Below are positions 30,413 through 39,129 of a stretch of 64,000 nt of DNA, piece by piece. Both the position numbers and the translations under genes were made by a program. Positions within the stretch are counted from its first letter, which is position 1. Every line of letters starts with the position of its first letter. The DNA is from JAUYQR01 sp963822435. Lineage in GTDB: Bacteria; Pseudomonadota; Alphaproteobacteria; Rhodobacterales; Rhodobacteraceae. The DNA lies in contig CAWGHN010000002.1 in assembly GCA_963822435.1 (NCBI GenBank), forward strand, positions 1 through 64,000, written 5' to 3'. The notes beneath the pieces are model-generated. The model was not told where the DNA came from and made no database searches. It was given only the letters and a program-made list of their open reading frames with translations.

Positions 30413-32398
30413 ATGAGCCGCCTCGACCGCCTCCTCCGCCCGCGCCACATTGCTGTTCTTGGGGCCGGTTGGGCGCTGAACGTCATCGAGCAATGCCGCA
30501 AGATGGGTTTCGCGGGTCAGGTCTGGCCAGTGCATCCGATCAAGGCCGACGTGGGTGGCCTGCGCGCTTATGCCAGTCTTGCAGACCTGCCGGAGCCACC
30601 GGATGCGACCTTTGTCGGCGTGAACCGCTTTGCGACGCTGGAGGTTGTGGCGGAACTGGCTGCGATGGGTGCTGGCGGGGCAATCTGCTTTGCCTCTGGC
30701 TGGACCGAGGCTGGCGAGCCGGATTTGCAGGACCGGCTGGTTGCGGCGGCAGGGGACATGCCGATCCTTGGCCCGAACTGCTATGGCGTGATAAATTATC
30801 TTGACGGCGCGCTTCTGTGGCCGGACCAGCATGGCGGGGTGCGGGTCGCCAAGGGCGTGGCGCTGGTCAGCCAGTCGTCGAACATCGTGATCAACATGGG
30901 GATGCAACAGCGCGGGCTGCCGGTGGCCTATGTCGCTTGTCTTGGCAACGCGGCGGTCGTCGGGTTGGCCGAGTTGACGGGGGCGCTGCTGGACGATCCA
31001 CGGGTCACGGCGGTGGGCCTTTACATCGAAGGGATCGACGATGCCCCGGCGTTTGCTGCGCTGGCGGAAAAGGCGCGGGCGATGGGCAAGGGTGTGGTCG
31101 CGATCAAGTCGGGCAAGACCGAGCTATCCCGGACCGCAGCGGCCAGTCACACCGCATCGTTGGCGGGGGGCGGGGCGGCGTCATCGGCCTTTCTGCGCCA
31201 GATCGGGGTGGCGGAGGTGAACACGCCATCGGAATTGATCGAGACGCTGAAGATCTTCCATGTTCACGGGTCGCAGATCGGGCGGCGGCTGTGTTCGCTG
31301 TCGTGTTCGGGGGGCGAGGCGGGGTTGGTGGCGGATCTGGCCGCACCGTTCGGGATCGACTTTCCGCCGGTTCCAGCCGCCACGCATGACCGCCTGCTTG
31401 CGGTGCTGGGCGAGATCCCGACGATCGCGAACCCGTTGGATTACCATACCTTCATCTGGGGTGACGGGCCGAAGACGACGGAGGTCTTTTCAGCGATGCT
31501 GGAGGCCTATGACGCGGGCATCTACATCATTGATGCGCCGCGGGCGGACCGGTGTGACCCGTCTGGCTATGACCCGGCCTTTGCGGCGATCATTGCGGCA
31601 CAGCGGGCGACGGGGAAGATCGCGTTTCCGGTGGCGTCAATGGCCGAGAACTTTGGCGAGGCGCGGGTCGAGGCGATGATGCGCGAGGGGGTTTGCGCGC
31701 TTTTGGGCCTTGAGACGGCGCTGGCGGCGATCCGGGCGGCACAGACGGGGCCGGGTCTGCCGGGGTGGCGTCCTGCGGCGGCGGTGCGCGTGCGCGAGAC
31801 GGTGATGCTGTCGGAGGCCGAGGGCAAGGCGCTGTTGGCCGCGGCGGGGGTGGCGGTGCCGCGTTCGGCCGTTGCGACGACGATTGCCGGGCTGGACGTG
31901 GCAAGGTTGGCCGCGCCCTATGTCTTGAAAGGGCTTGGCTTCGCGCACAAGACCGAGGCGGGGGCGGTGCGGCTTGGCCTTGCGTCGCTGGACGGGCAAG
32001 CGGAGATGCGGGGGGCCGCGGGCTATCTGGTCGAGGAGATGGTGACGGGGGCGGTGGCGGAAGTGCTGCTGGGCCTGCGCCGCGACCCGGTTTACGGCGT
32101 GACGCTGACGCTGGGCATGGGTGGGGTGACGGCGGAGGTTCTGGCCGATACGGTGACGCTGGTGCTGCCGGTGACCGAGGCGCAGGTGCTGGAGGCGGCG
32201 CGGGGGTTGCGGCTGTGGCCCCTGCTGGACGGGTATCGCGGGCGGCCGAAGGCGGACATGGCGGCGGTGGCGGCGATGGCGGTGCGGCTGGGCGACCTGA
32301 TGGCGGATGATGCGAGCCTTGAGGAAATCGAGATCAACCCGGTGATCGTGCGCGAAACGGGCGCCGTGGCGGTGGATGCACTGGTGAGGAGAGCGTGA
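30413..32398 (+). CDS. ADP-forming acyl-CoA synthetase, probable trimethylammonium-carboxylate CoA ligase
   Basis: A 661-residue fused ACD (acetyl-CoA synthetase, ADP-forming) type ligase: an N-terminal CoA-binding Rossmann domain (HIAVLGAGWALNVIEQCRKMGF, ILGPNCYGVINY), a succinyl-CoA-ligase-like domain with VSQSSNIVINMGM and the phosphohistidine region AAASHTASLAGG, and a C-terminal ATP-grasp domain (EGKALLAAAGVAVPRSAVA, PYVLKGLGFAHKTEAGAV, EEIEINPVIV). In this operon it probably activates gamma-butyrobetaine, crotonobetaine or carnitine to the CoA ester. ATG 30413 lies six bases after GAGG. The stop overlaps the hydratase ATG (TGATG). Confidence 0.87.
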   Translation: MSRLDRLLRPRHIAVLGAGWALNVIEQCRKMGFAGQVWPVHPIKADVGGLRAYASLADLPEPPDATFVGVNRFATLEVVAELAAMGAGGAICFASGWTEAGEPDLQDRLVAAAGDMPILGPNCYGVINYLDGALLWPDQHGGVRVAKGVALVSQSSNIVINMGMQQRGLPVAYVACLGNAAVVGLAELTGALLDDPRVTAVGLYIEGIDDAPAFAALAEKARAMGKGVVAIKSGKTELSRTAAASHTASLAGGGAASSAFLRQIGVAEVNTPSELIETLKIFHVHGSQIGRRLCSLSCSGGEAGLVADLAAPFGIDFPPVPAATHDRLLAVLGEIPTIANPLDYHTFIWGDGPKTTEVFSAMLEAYDAGIYIIDAPRADRCDPSGYDPAFAAIIAAQRATGKIAFPVASMAENFGEARVEAMMREGVCALLGLETALAAIRAAQTGPGLPGWRPAAAVRVRETVMLSEAEGKALLAAAGVAVPRSAVATTIAGLDVARLAAPYVLKGLGFAHKTEAGAVRLGLASLDGQAEMRGAAGYLVEEMVTGAVAEVLLGLRRDPVYGVTLTLGMGGVTAEVLADTVTLVLPVTEAQVLEAARGLRLWPLLDGYRGRPKADMAAVAAMAVRLGDLMADDASLEEIEINPVIVRETGAVAVDALVRRA

Positions 32399-33198
32399 TG
32401 GCGATGCAGATGCGGACGGACGGGCCGATCAAGACGCGGCGCGAGGGGGCGATCCTTGAGGTGACGCTGGACGCGCCCAAGGCCAACGCGATCAGCCTGA
32501 AGACCAGCCGGGTGATGGGTCTGGTGTTCCGGGATTTCCGCGATGACGACAGTTTGCGCGTCTGCATCCTGCGCGCGGCGGGCGAGAAGTTCTTTTGCCC
32601 CGGTTGGGACTTGAAGGCCGCCGCCGAGGGCGATGCGGTGGATGGCGACTATGGCGTGGGCGGCTTTGGCGGGTTGCAGGAGTTGCCGAACCTGAACAAG
32701 CCGGTGATCGCGGCGGTGCAGGGCATCTGCTGCGGCGGCGGGCTGGAACTGGCGCTGAGTGCCGACCTGATCCTGTGTTCGACGAATGCGACCTTTGCGT
32801 TGCCAGAGATCAGGTCGGGGACGGTGGCCGATGCGGCCAGCATCAAGCTGCCGAAGCGCATCCCTTACCATGTGGCGATGGACCTGCTGCTGACCGGGCG
32901 CTGGTTCGATGCCGAGGAGGCGTTCCGCTGGGGGCTGATCAAGGAGATCTGCGCGCCGGAGGCGTTGCTGGGCAAAGCCTGGGATCTGGCGCGGCTGTTG
33001 GAAAGCGGGCCGCCTCTGGTTTATGCCGCGATCAAGGAAGTGGTGCGCGAGGCCGAGGCCATGCGCTTTCAGGATGCGCTGAACCGCATCACCAAGCGGC
33101 AGATGCCGACGGTGGACCGGCTGTATTCCAGCGAGGATCAGTTGGAGGGCGCGCGGGCCTTTGCCGAGAAGCGCGACCCGGTCTGGACGGGACGCTGA
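32398..33198 (+). CDS. caiD: crotonobetainyl-CoA hydratase (carnitinyl-CoA dehydratase), CaiD-like
   Basis: A 266-residue crotonase. The oxyanion-hole segments are RAAGEKFFCPGWDLKAA and the CGGGLELALSADLILCS helix start, followed by FALPEIRSGTVADAAS with the catalytic Glu/Asp region. These features and the length match CaiD, which interconverts crotonobetainyl-CoA and carnitinyl-CoA. Operon position after acyl-CoA dehydrogenase and CoA ligase supports this over general enoyl-CoA hydratase. Start at ATG 32398 overlaps the synthetase stop by one base; a GTG one codon upstream is the alternative. Confidence 0.88.
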   Translation: MAMQMRTDGPIKTRREGAILEVTLDAPKANAISLKTSRVMGLVFRDFRDDDSLRVCILRAAGEKFFCPGWDLKAAAEGDAVDGDYGVGGFGGLQELPNLNKPVIAAVQGICCGGGLELALSADLILCSTNATFALPEIRSGTVADAASIKLPKRIPYHVAMDLLLTGRWFDAEEAFRWGLIKEICAPEALLGKAWDLARLLESGPPLVYAAIKEVVREAEAMRFQDALNRITKRQMPTVDRLYSSEDQLEGARAFAEKRDPVWTGR

Positions 33199-33237
33199 GC
33201 GGCAACCCGGCCGGCTGCGAAAACGAGGAGGTCAGCG

Positions 33238-33708
33238 ATGCCCAACCACGATTACACCACCCGCGTCGTCTGGACCGGAAACCGGGGCGAGGGGACGGCG
33301 CATTACAAGGCCTATGACCGGACCTGGGATATTGCGGTGCCGGGCAAGGCGGTGGTGCACTGTTCGAACGACCCGCTGCTGGGGGGCGATCCGTCGAAGA
33401 TGAACCCCGAGGATCTGCTGTTGTCGGCGCTCGCCGCCTGTCACATGCTTTGGTATCTGCACTACGCCAGCGAGGCGGGGGTCGTGGTGACGGGGTATTC
33501 CGATGCACCCATTGGCGTGGGCGAGATCGGTCGCGGCGGCGCGGGGCGGTTTTTGTCAGCGACGCTGCGGCCGCAGGTGACGGTGCGGGCGGGCGCCGAT
33601 CTGGCGGTGGCGGAAGCGATTCATCACCGCATCCACGAGGTCTGCTTCATCGCGCGGTCGGTGAACTTTCCGGTGACATATGCGCCGGGTTTCACTGTTG
33701 ACGGTTGA
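33238..33708 (+). CDS. OsmC family protein
   Basis: A 156-residue OsmC/Ohr-fold protein, a dimeric thiol peroxidase family. The reactive helix MNPEDLLLSALAACHMLWYLHY carries Cys68, and a second Cys is in HEVCFIARSVNFPV near residue 137. The spacing fits the OsmC/YhfA group. AGGAGGT lies just before the ATG, and the gene is 39 bases after caiD on the same strand, so it is likely the last gene of this transcript. Its link to carnitine use is unclear; it may protect against peroxides made by flavin enzymes or by the oxygenase-like HD protein. Confidence 0.88.
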   Translation: MPNHDYTTRVVWTGNRGEGTAHYKAYDRTWDIAVPGKAVVHCSNDPLLGGDPSKMNPEDLLLSALAACHMLWYLHYASEAGVVVTGYSDAPIGVGEIGRGGAGRFLSATLRPQVTVRAGADLAVAEAIHHRIHEVCFIARSVNFPVTYAPGFTVDG

Positions 33709-33727
33709 TTGAGCGCCTGCGGCGCAC

Positions 33728-33810
33728 GCCTTTGTCTCGCCTCTGGCGCGTGCCGCGCCAACCGGCTCGGGAGATGCCTCCGGCGGGGATATTTTGGCAA
33801 AGAGGAAGGT
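33728..33810 (+). repeat. dispersed repeat, copy 8 (long form)
   Basis: Between OsmC and the GMC gene. TTTGTCTCGCCTCTGGCGCG, ACCGGCTCGG, then the core GCCTCCGGCGGGGATATTT at 33776-33794 and TGGCAAAGAGGAAGG. It shares its left half with copy 1, which defines the long form. No gene is seen in 33709-33902. Confidence 0.85.
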
Positions 33811-33902
33811 GGCGGCGGGTCAGGCGCGACAAGGTCTGTCGGAAACCGGACGGTTGGCGCAGGGTGCGGGCGCTAGGGTAGCGCGATAGGCGCGGGGGCC
33901 GG

Positions 33903-35513
33903 ATGGACGAGACCGATTACATCATCGTGGGCGCAGGCAGTGCGGGGTGCGTGCTGGCGGAGCGGTTGTCGGCCAGCGGCAGGCACCGGGTGACGGTGCT
34001 GGAAGCGGGCGGGTCGGACCGGCGTTTCTTTGTGCATCTGCCCTTGGGCTACGGCAAGCTGTTCTACGACCCTTCGGTGAACTGGCTTTACAAGACCGAA
34101 CCGGATGCGGGGCTGAACGGGGCGCGGGATCACTGGCCGCGGGGCCGTGTGCTGGGCGGATCATCCTCGATCAACGCGATGGTCTATATCCGCGGGCATC
34201 GGGCGGATTACGAGGAATGGGGCGTGAACCCCGGCTGGGGGTGGCCGGAGTGTCTGTCGGCCTACAAGGCGATGGAGGATACCGAGGCCGGGGGGGATGG
34301 CTGGCGCGGGGCGGGTGGGCCTTTGTTCGTGTCGGCCAACCGGACGGGTCTGCATCCCTTGGTGAGCGATTATCTGGCGGCCTGTGCGTCGGCCGGGCTG
34401 GCGGAGAATGCCGATTTCAACGGGGCCGAGCAGGAGGGCGCCGGGATCTACCAGATGACGATCAAGGGCGGGCGGCGCAATTCGGCGGCGCGGGCGTTCC
34501 TGCGGCCGGCAATGAGGCGGGCGAATGTCCGGGTGATCACCGGGGCGATGGTGACCCGCGTGGTGATCGAGGACGGTCGTGCGGTGGGGGTGGAATATCG
34601 GCGCGGCGGGGAAGCCTGTGTGCTGCGCGCGAAGGCCGAGGTGATCCTGGCGGGGGGTGCGATCAACTCGCCGCAACTGTTGCAGCTGTCGGGCGTCGGT
34701 CCGGGGGCGCTGTTGCAGGGCTTGGGGATACCGGTGGTGCGCGACAACGCCAATGTGGGCGATCACCTGAGCGACCATCAGGGCATCAACTACACCTGGG
34801 CGATGACGGTGCCGACTTACAATGACGAGCTGCGCCCGTGGTGGGGCAAACTGCGCGCCGGGATGCAGTATGTGCTGACGCGGGGCGGGCCATTGTCGAA
34901 GTCGATCAACCATGCGGGGGGGTTCTTTCGCACCTCGCCCGATCTGCCGCGCCCGAACATGCAGCTTTATTTCCAGGCGTTTTCGACGCTGATCCCGCGG
35001 GAGGGCGAGCGGCCGGTCCTGGACCCGGACCCGTGGTCGGGCATGTCGATCGGGTTGTCGAACTGCCGGCCTACCAGCCGGGGGCATATCCGGCTGCGGT
35101 CGGCCGACCCGATGGTGCATCCGGTGATCACGGCGAATGCGTTTTCGACCAACCACGACGTCGAGGAGATGCTGGCGGCGGTGAAATACCTTCGGCATCT
35201 TGCGGCGCAACCGCCCTTGGCACGGCTGATCAAGGAAGAGCTGCGACCGGGGCCGGAGGTGGCATCGGATGAAGCGCTGATCGACGATTTCCGCAGCCGC
35301 TCGGGGACTGTGTATCATCCAAGCTGTACCTGCCGGATGGGTGGGGATGCGGCGACGAGCGTGGTCGATGCGCGGCTGCGGGTGCATGGCGTGGCGGGGC
35401 TGCGGGTTATGGATGCCAGCGCGTTTCCGAACCTGATCGCGGGAAATACCAATGCGCCGGCCATGCTGATGGGCTGGAAGGGCGCGGAGATGGTGCTGGC
35501 CGACGCGCGCTGA
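33903..35513 (+). CDS. GMC family oxidoreductase (choline dehydrogenase-like)
   Basis: A 536-residue FAD oxidoreductase. The ADP-binding motif YIIVGAGSAGCVLAERLS is at residues 6-23, the second FAD segment RGRVLGGSSSINAMVYIRG follows, and the GMC active site is at the C-terminus: His in GTVYHPSCTCRMG and Asn in GNTNAPAMLMG. Related proteins oxidise choline or other alcohols and pass electrons to the respiratory chain. Choline sulfatase on the opposite strand faces it, which supports choline as substrate, but many GMC enzymes look alike. The betI regulator and betB aldehyde dehydrogenase are not in view. Confidence 0.85.
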   Translation: MDETDYIIVGAGSAGCVLAERLSASGRHRVTVLEAGGSDRRFFVHLPLGYGKLFYDPSVNWLYKTEPDAGLNGARDHWPRGRVLGGSSSINAMVYIRGHRADYEEWGVNPGWGWPECLSAYKAMEDTEAGGDGWRGAGGPLFVSANRTGLHPLVSDYLAACASAGLAENADFNGAEQEGAGIYQMTIKGGRRNSAARAFLRPAMRRANVRVITGAMVTRVVIEDGRAVGVEYRRGGEACVLRAKAEVILAGGAINSPQLLQLSGVGPGALLQGLGIPVVRDNANVGDHLSDHQGINYTWAMTVPTYNDELRPWWGKLRAGMQYVLTRGGPLSKSINHAGGFFRTSPDLPRPNMQLYFQAFSTLIPREGERPVLDPDPWSGMSIGLSNCRPTSRGHIRLRSADPMVHPVITANAFSTNHDVEEMLAAVKYLRHLAAQPPLARLIKEELRPGPEVASDEALIDDFRSRSGTVYHPSCTCRMGGDAATSVVDARLRVHGVAGLRVMDASAFPNLIAGNTNAPAMLMGWKGAEMVLADAR

Positions 35514-35542
35514 GCCGGCGGTCGTGGCCGGGACCCTGGCAG

Positions 35543-35578
35543 GAGCCTCCGGCGGGGATATTTTGGGACAGATGAAGG
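35543..35578 (+). repeat. dispersed repeat, copy 9
   Basis: GAGCCTCCGGCGGGGATATT, then TTGGGACAGATGAAGGG. It sits at the convergent junction of the GMC and choline-sulfatase genes, like copy 5, and ends 15 bases before the sulfatase stop. Confidence 0.85.
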
Positions 35579-35592
35579 GCGGTGCGGGGCGT

Positions 35593-37098
35593 TCATTCGC
35601 CCCGTGGGAAGCGCTTGCTATCCTCCAGGATGTTCAGGTCCATGTGGTTGCGCATGTAGCGTTCGGACGCGGCACGCAGGGGCTGGTGGTCCCACGGGTA
35701 ATAGGCACCGTTGCGCAGGGCCTCGTACACCACCCAGCGGCGGGCCTGACTTTCGCGGACGGCGGCGTCGTAGGCGGAAAGATCCCAGCGGGTGTCGGCA
35801 AGCGTCTGGAAATGCACGAGGATCGCGGCGGCGCGGGGATCGTTGGCGAGATTCTGACGCTCAAACGGGTCGCTGGCGAGGTCGAAGAGAAGGTCGGGGT
35901 CGGCGGGGCAGCGGATGTATTTCCAGGCGCCTTCGCGCAACGCCACCATCGGGGTGATGGTGCCTTCGGCGGCGTATTCCAGTGCGACGGCGGGGCGGGG
36001 GGCACCCGCGGCGACGGGGATCAGGTTGACGCCTTCGGTCCAGGGCATCACTTCGGCCATCGAGATGCCGGCGAGGGCGGCGAGGGTCGGGGCGAGGTCG
36101 ATGGTGGAGACCGGCGTGTCGATCCGGCCGGGGATGATGTCGGGTGACGAGATCATCAGCGGCACGCGGGCGGAGCCTTCGAAGAAGTTCATCTTGAACC
36201 AGAGGCCCCGCTCGCCCAGCATTTCGCCGTGATCCGAGAGGAACACCACGATGGCTTCCTGACGGGTGGCTTCCAGCACCGCGAAGATGTCACCGATCTT
36301 GTCGTCGACGTAGGAGATGTTGGCAAAGTAGCCTTGGCGGGCGCGGCGGATTTGCGCGTCGGATATGTCGAAGGCGCGCCAGTCGCAGGCGTCCATCAGG
36401 CGCTGGGAGTGGGGATCTTGCGCCTCGTACGGGATCGGGGTGGGCGGTTCCAGTTCGGGGGCGTTTTCGTAAAGGTCCCAATATTTGCGGCGGGCGACGA
36501 AGGGATCGTGCGGGTGGGTGAAGCTGACGGTCAGGCACCAGGGGCGGGTGTCCTGGCCGCGCGACAGGTCGTAAAGCTTCTGGATTGCCTGATGTGCCAC
36601 GTCGTCGTCATATTCGAGCTGGTTGGTGATTTCGGCGACGCCCGCGCCGGTGACGGAACCGAGGTTGTGATACCACCAGTCGATCCGCTCACCCGGTTTG
36701 CGGTAATCAGGCGTCCAGCCGAAATCGGCGGGGTAGATGTCGGTGGTCAGGCGTTCTTCGAAGCCGTGAAGCTGGTCTGGGCCGACGAAGTGCATCTTGC
36801 CGGATAGCGCGGTGTGATAGCCCGCGCGGCGCAGGTGGTGGGCGTAGGTCGGGATGTCGGAGGCGAATTCGGCCGCGTTGTCGTAAACGCGGGTGCGGCT
36901 GGGAAGCTGGCCCGACATGAACGAGGCGCGGGCCGGGGCGCAGAGCGGTGAGGCGGTGTAGGCGTTGGCAAAGCGCGCCGAATGGGCGGCGAGGCGGCGC
37001 AGGTTCGGGGCGTGCAGGAAAGGGGCGGGGCCATCTGGGAAGAGGGTGCCGTTCAACTGGTCGACCATCACGATGAGGATATTCGGGGAGGTGGTCAT
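35593..37098 (-). CDS. betC: choline sulfatase
   Basis: BetC hydrolyses choline-O-sulfate to choline and sulfate. The 501-residue protein opens with PNILIVMVDQLN (metal Asp13) and carries the formylglycine signature PLCAPARASF with Cys53 as the residue to be converted. Metal ligands recur in FLSDHGEMLGE. The C-terminal segment SQARRWVVYEALRNG-AYYPWDHQPL is the choline-sulfatase-specific tail that closes the oligomer active site, which separates it from other sulfatases. ATG 37098 follows AGGAAAGG. It faces the GMC oxidoreductase, and together they could feed choline to betaine synthesis. It lacks a signal peptide, so it acts in the cytoplasm. Confidence 0.92.
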   Translation of the reverse strand: MTTSPNILIVMVDQLNGTLFPDGPAPFLHAPNLRRLAAHSARFANAYTASPLCAPARASFMSGQLPSRTRVYDNAAEFASDIPTYAHHLRRAGYHTALSGKMHFVGPDQLHGFEERLTTDIYPADFGWTPDYRKPGERIDWWYHNLGSVTGAGVAEITNQLEYDDDVAHQAIQKLYDLSRGQDTRPWCLTVSFTHPHDPFVARRKYWDLYENAPELEPPTPIPYEAQDPHSQRLMDACDWRAFDISDAQIRRARQGYFANISYVDDKIGDIFAVLEATRQEAIVVFLSDHGEMLGERGLWFKMNFFEGSARVPLMISSPDIIPGRIDTPVSTIDLAPTLAALAGISMAEVMPWTEGVNLIPVAAGAPRPAVALEYAAEGTITPMVALREGAWKYIRCPADPDLLFDLASDPFERQNLANDPRAAAILVHFQTLADTRWDLSAYDAAVRESQARRWVVYEALRNGAYYPWDHQPLRAASERYMRNHMDLNILEDSKRFPRGE

Positions 37099-37233
37099 GG
37101 GCGGCCTTTCCTGCGTCGTATTGCCGGGCGACAGTGTGGCGGCGGCCCGGTGCCGTCTGATGCGGCAGCGACGCGGTTCGGCCATATCCGCCATTTGGCA
37201 CAGCCGCCATGCGGGCGACCGCGCCGATCCGAT

Positions 37234-37980
37234 CTAGCTGGCGTAGGCGGGGTCTTCGTGGTCGAGGATCGCTTTCAGTTCCGACAGGTGCGCATCGGCA
37301 AATCCGGGGTAGGTTTCCCATTCGCGGGCGGTTTTTTCGGCGATATCGTCGGGCAGGACGCGGAGTGGGCGGCCGGTTTGCAGGGCGCGGATGTAGGTCT
37401 CGGCGGCGCGTTCGAAATAGTAGAGGCGGTTGAAGGTTTCGGCGACGGTGCGCCCGATGATGAGGACACCGTGGTTGCCCATCACGAGGGTGGTGATCGC
37501 GGGATCGGCGAGGAGGGTGGCGCAGCGCGCGCCTTCGGCTTCGAACGCCATGCCGCCAAAATGGTCATCGACGGCGAGGCGGTTGTAAAACATTGCGGTG
37601 TTCTGGTCGATCGCGGGAAGGCGCGAGTCGGCCAGGCTGGCAAGGACGGTGGCATGGACCGAATGGACATGCATGGCGCAGCGCGCGTGCGGGCAGGCGC
37701 GGTGGATGGCGCCGTGCAGACCCCAGGCGGTGGGATCGGGCGCATCCGGGCGGGCGAGCGTGGCGGGATCGTCGGCGTCAATCTCGACCAGCGACGACGC
37801 TGTGATGCGCGAGAAGTGCCGTCCGTTCGGGTTGATGAGAAACCGGGTGCCGGCGGGATTGATGGCAAGCGAAAAGTGGTTGGCGACCGCCTCGTGCATG
37901 TTCAGCCGGGCCGTCCAGCGGAACGCGGCGGCAAGATCGATTCGCTCGGCCTGCGCCGTGAGGTTGGAATATGTGTTCAT
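37234..37980 (-). CDS. class II aldolase/adducin family protein
   Basis: A 248-residue protein of the fuculose-phosphate aldolase/adducin fold. The zinc His pair is in CAMHVHSVHATVL, a further ligand His is in LVMGNHGVLIIG, and the substrate-phosphate loop region is NHFSLAINPAGTRFLINP. The family includes aldolases, epimerases and decarboxylases, so substrate is open. The ATG at 37980 has GGAG six bases upstream. It is followed at 135 bp by betC on the same strand, so it may be part of the same small-molecule degradation unit. Confidence 0.85.
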   Translation of the reverse strand: MNTYSNLTAQAERIDLAAAFRWTARLNMHEAVANHFSLAINPAGTRFLINPNGRHFSRITASSLVEIDADDPATLARPDAPDPTAWGLHGAIHRACPHARCAMHVHSVHATVLASLADSRLPAIDQNTAMFYNRLAVDDHFGGMAFEAEGARCATLLADPAITTLVMGNHGVLIIGRTVAETFNRLYYFERAAETYIRALQTGRPLRVLPDDIAEKTAREWETYPGFADAHLSELKAILDHEDPAYAS

Positions 37981-38242
37981 GGCGTCTCCGATGGGTGACG
38001 AATCGGGCAAAATGTTCCCTGGGAAACTGGCAAGCTGAACCGCTTTGGTAGCGTGTGATTGCATGCAAGGCGAGTGGCGGCAAACTTGCTCAACCAGAGA
38101 ATTGAACTGTGTCGGATCATTGGCGAGGTTACCTCGAAAGTGCCACAAATCCTCCGGATTCTTCTGTAAATTTTCTTATTTCCGGCGAATGCTTACCGCA
38201 ATCGCGAGGTAGTCCGGCACCGTACAGGTGGAGTCAGATGAC
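37981..38242. other. gap with palindrome TTCCCTGGGAA and AT-rich stretch
   Basis: About 260 bp between the divergent aldolase and the receiver-like gene. TTCCCTGGGAA near 38014 is a short palindrome close to the aldolase start and could be an operator. 38155-38190 is notably AT-rich for this genome. No gene is visible. Confidence 0.4.
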
Positions 38243-38674
38243 GTGCGCATTGTAGCAAGCATTAACCAGCGACCCATTGCCTCTCGCGCCTTCGGTGTGC
38301 GTGTCATGCTGTTGGCGTCTGACGCCGAGAGCGCGGCGGCGCGCAGTCTGACCGGGTTTGGCAGCCAGGTGGAGTGCGAGGCCGATTTCTTTACCGCGAT
38401 GAGCCACATCATCGACGATCCGCTGGGCTATGACCTGTTCGTCATGGACTGCGACGGGTTCGGCGGGATGGCGGCGGGTGAGCGGGCGGTTGCCACGCTG
38501 ATCGCCAGCGATGCGAGGATGCGGGTGATCCTGATCAGTGCCGAGTTCGACGCGCCGGCCTATCCGATGGGCCGCAGGACGGCAGTCTGCCTGCCGTCCC
38601 CGGTGTCGCATGAATCCCTGCGCTTTGGCTTTGACCATGTCTTGCGCGACCGGCCGGTGATGCACCTGTCCTGA
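38243..38674 (+). CDS. receiver-like hypothetical protein
   Basis: A 143-residue protein I recognise only by fold pattern. It has alternating hydrophobic strands like a response-regulator receiver (VRVMLLASDAESAAAR, YDLFVMDCDGFGG, MRVILISAEFD) with acidic residues at the usual strand ends, but no output domain. The 'MDCDG' segment sits where the phospho-acceptor Asp would be, while the Thr and Lys of a true receiver are not clear, so it may be a pseudo-receiver. The start is uncertain: GTG 38243 has GGTGGAG upstream, and GTG 38228 would add five residues. It converges on the cold-shock gene. Confidence 0.7.
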   Translation: MRIVASINQRPIASRAFGVRVMLLASDAESAAARSLTGFGSQVECEADFFTAMSHIIDDPLGYDLFVMDCDGFGGMAAGERAVATLIASDARMRVILISAEFDAPAYPMGRRTAVCLPSPVSHESLRFGFDHVLRDRPVMHLS

Positions 38675-38683
38675 GCCGCGGGG

Positions 38684-38890
38684 TCACGCCAAGGCAAGGT
38701 TGGTGGCCGACTCGCGCCCGTCGCGGCCTGCCTCGATGTCGAAGGTGACGGGCTGGCCGTCTTTCAGGCTGCGCAGGCCCGCGCGTTCCAGCGCGGTGAT
38801 GTGGACGAACACGTCCTTTGATCCGCCCTCGGGTGCGATGAACCCGTAACCTTTTGTTTCATTGAACCATTTCACGGTGCCTTTGGCCAT
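38684..38890 (-). CDS. cold-shock protein (CspA family)
   Basis: A 68-residue single-domain cold-shock protein, an RNA chaperone. RNP1 reads KGYGFIAPE and RNP2 reads DVFVHI, both on the five-stranded OB fold MAKGTVKWFNETKGYGF. GGGAG lies seven bases before the ATG. A long untranslated leader toward 39000 is likely, as is usual for these genes, but I cannot fix its start. parA is divergent, with about 240 bp between. Confidence 0.95.
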   Translation of the reverse strand: MAKGTVKWFNETKGYGFIAPEGGSKDVFVHITALERAGLRSLKDGQPVTFDIEAGRDGRESATNLALA

Positions 38891-39079
38891 CGTGATGCTC
38901 CCTGTCTGTTGCCGCCCGCGGGAGTGCGGCGGCCCGGCCCCGTCAGCTTGTGGTCGATTGCTGTGGCCGATGGTCGGAGACAGTGGTCGAAAAGTTAACG
39001 TCGCACCGGAAAAGTTGCCATATCGGGCGCAAAAATCAAGACACCTGCGTTTCAGCGCCGACGCATGGGCGGGCGGCTG

Positions 39080-39117
39080 TGCTGCGTATGCGAAATGGTA
39101 TATGCTGCGACGCAGCA
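39080..39117 (+). promoter_or_regulatory. inverted repeat in front of parA
   Basis: TGCTGCGT (39080-39087) and ACGCAGCA (39110-39117) form an 8-bp inverted repeat with 22 bases between, ending at the parA ribosome site AAGGAG. A third partial copy, TGCTGCG, lies at 39103. ParA proteins often repress their own promoter, so this may be the operator. Confidence 0.45.
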
Positions 39118-39129
39118 AGGAGATTCGTC

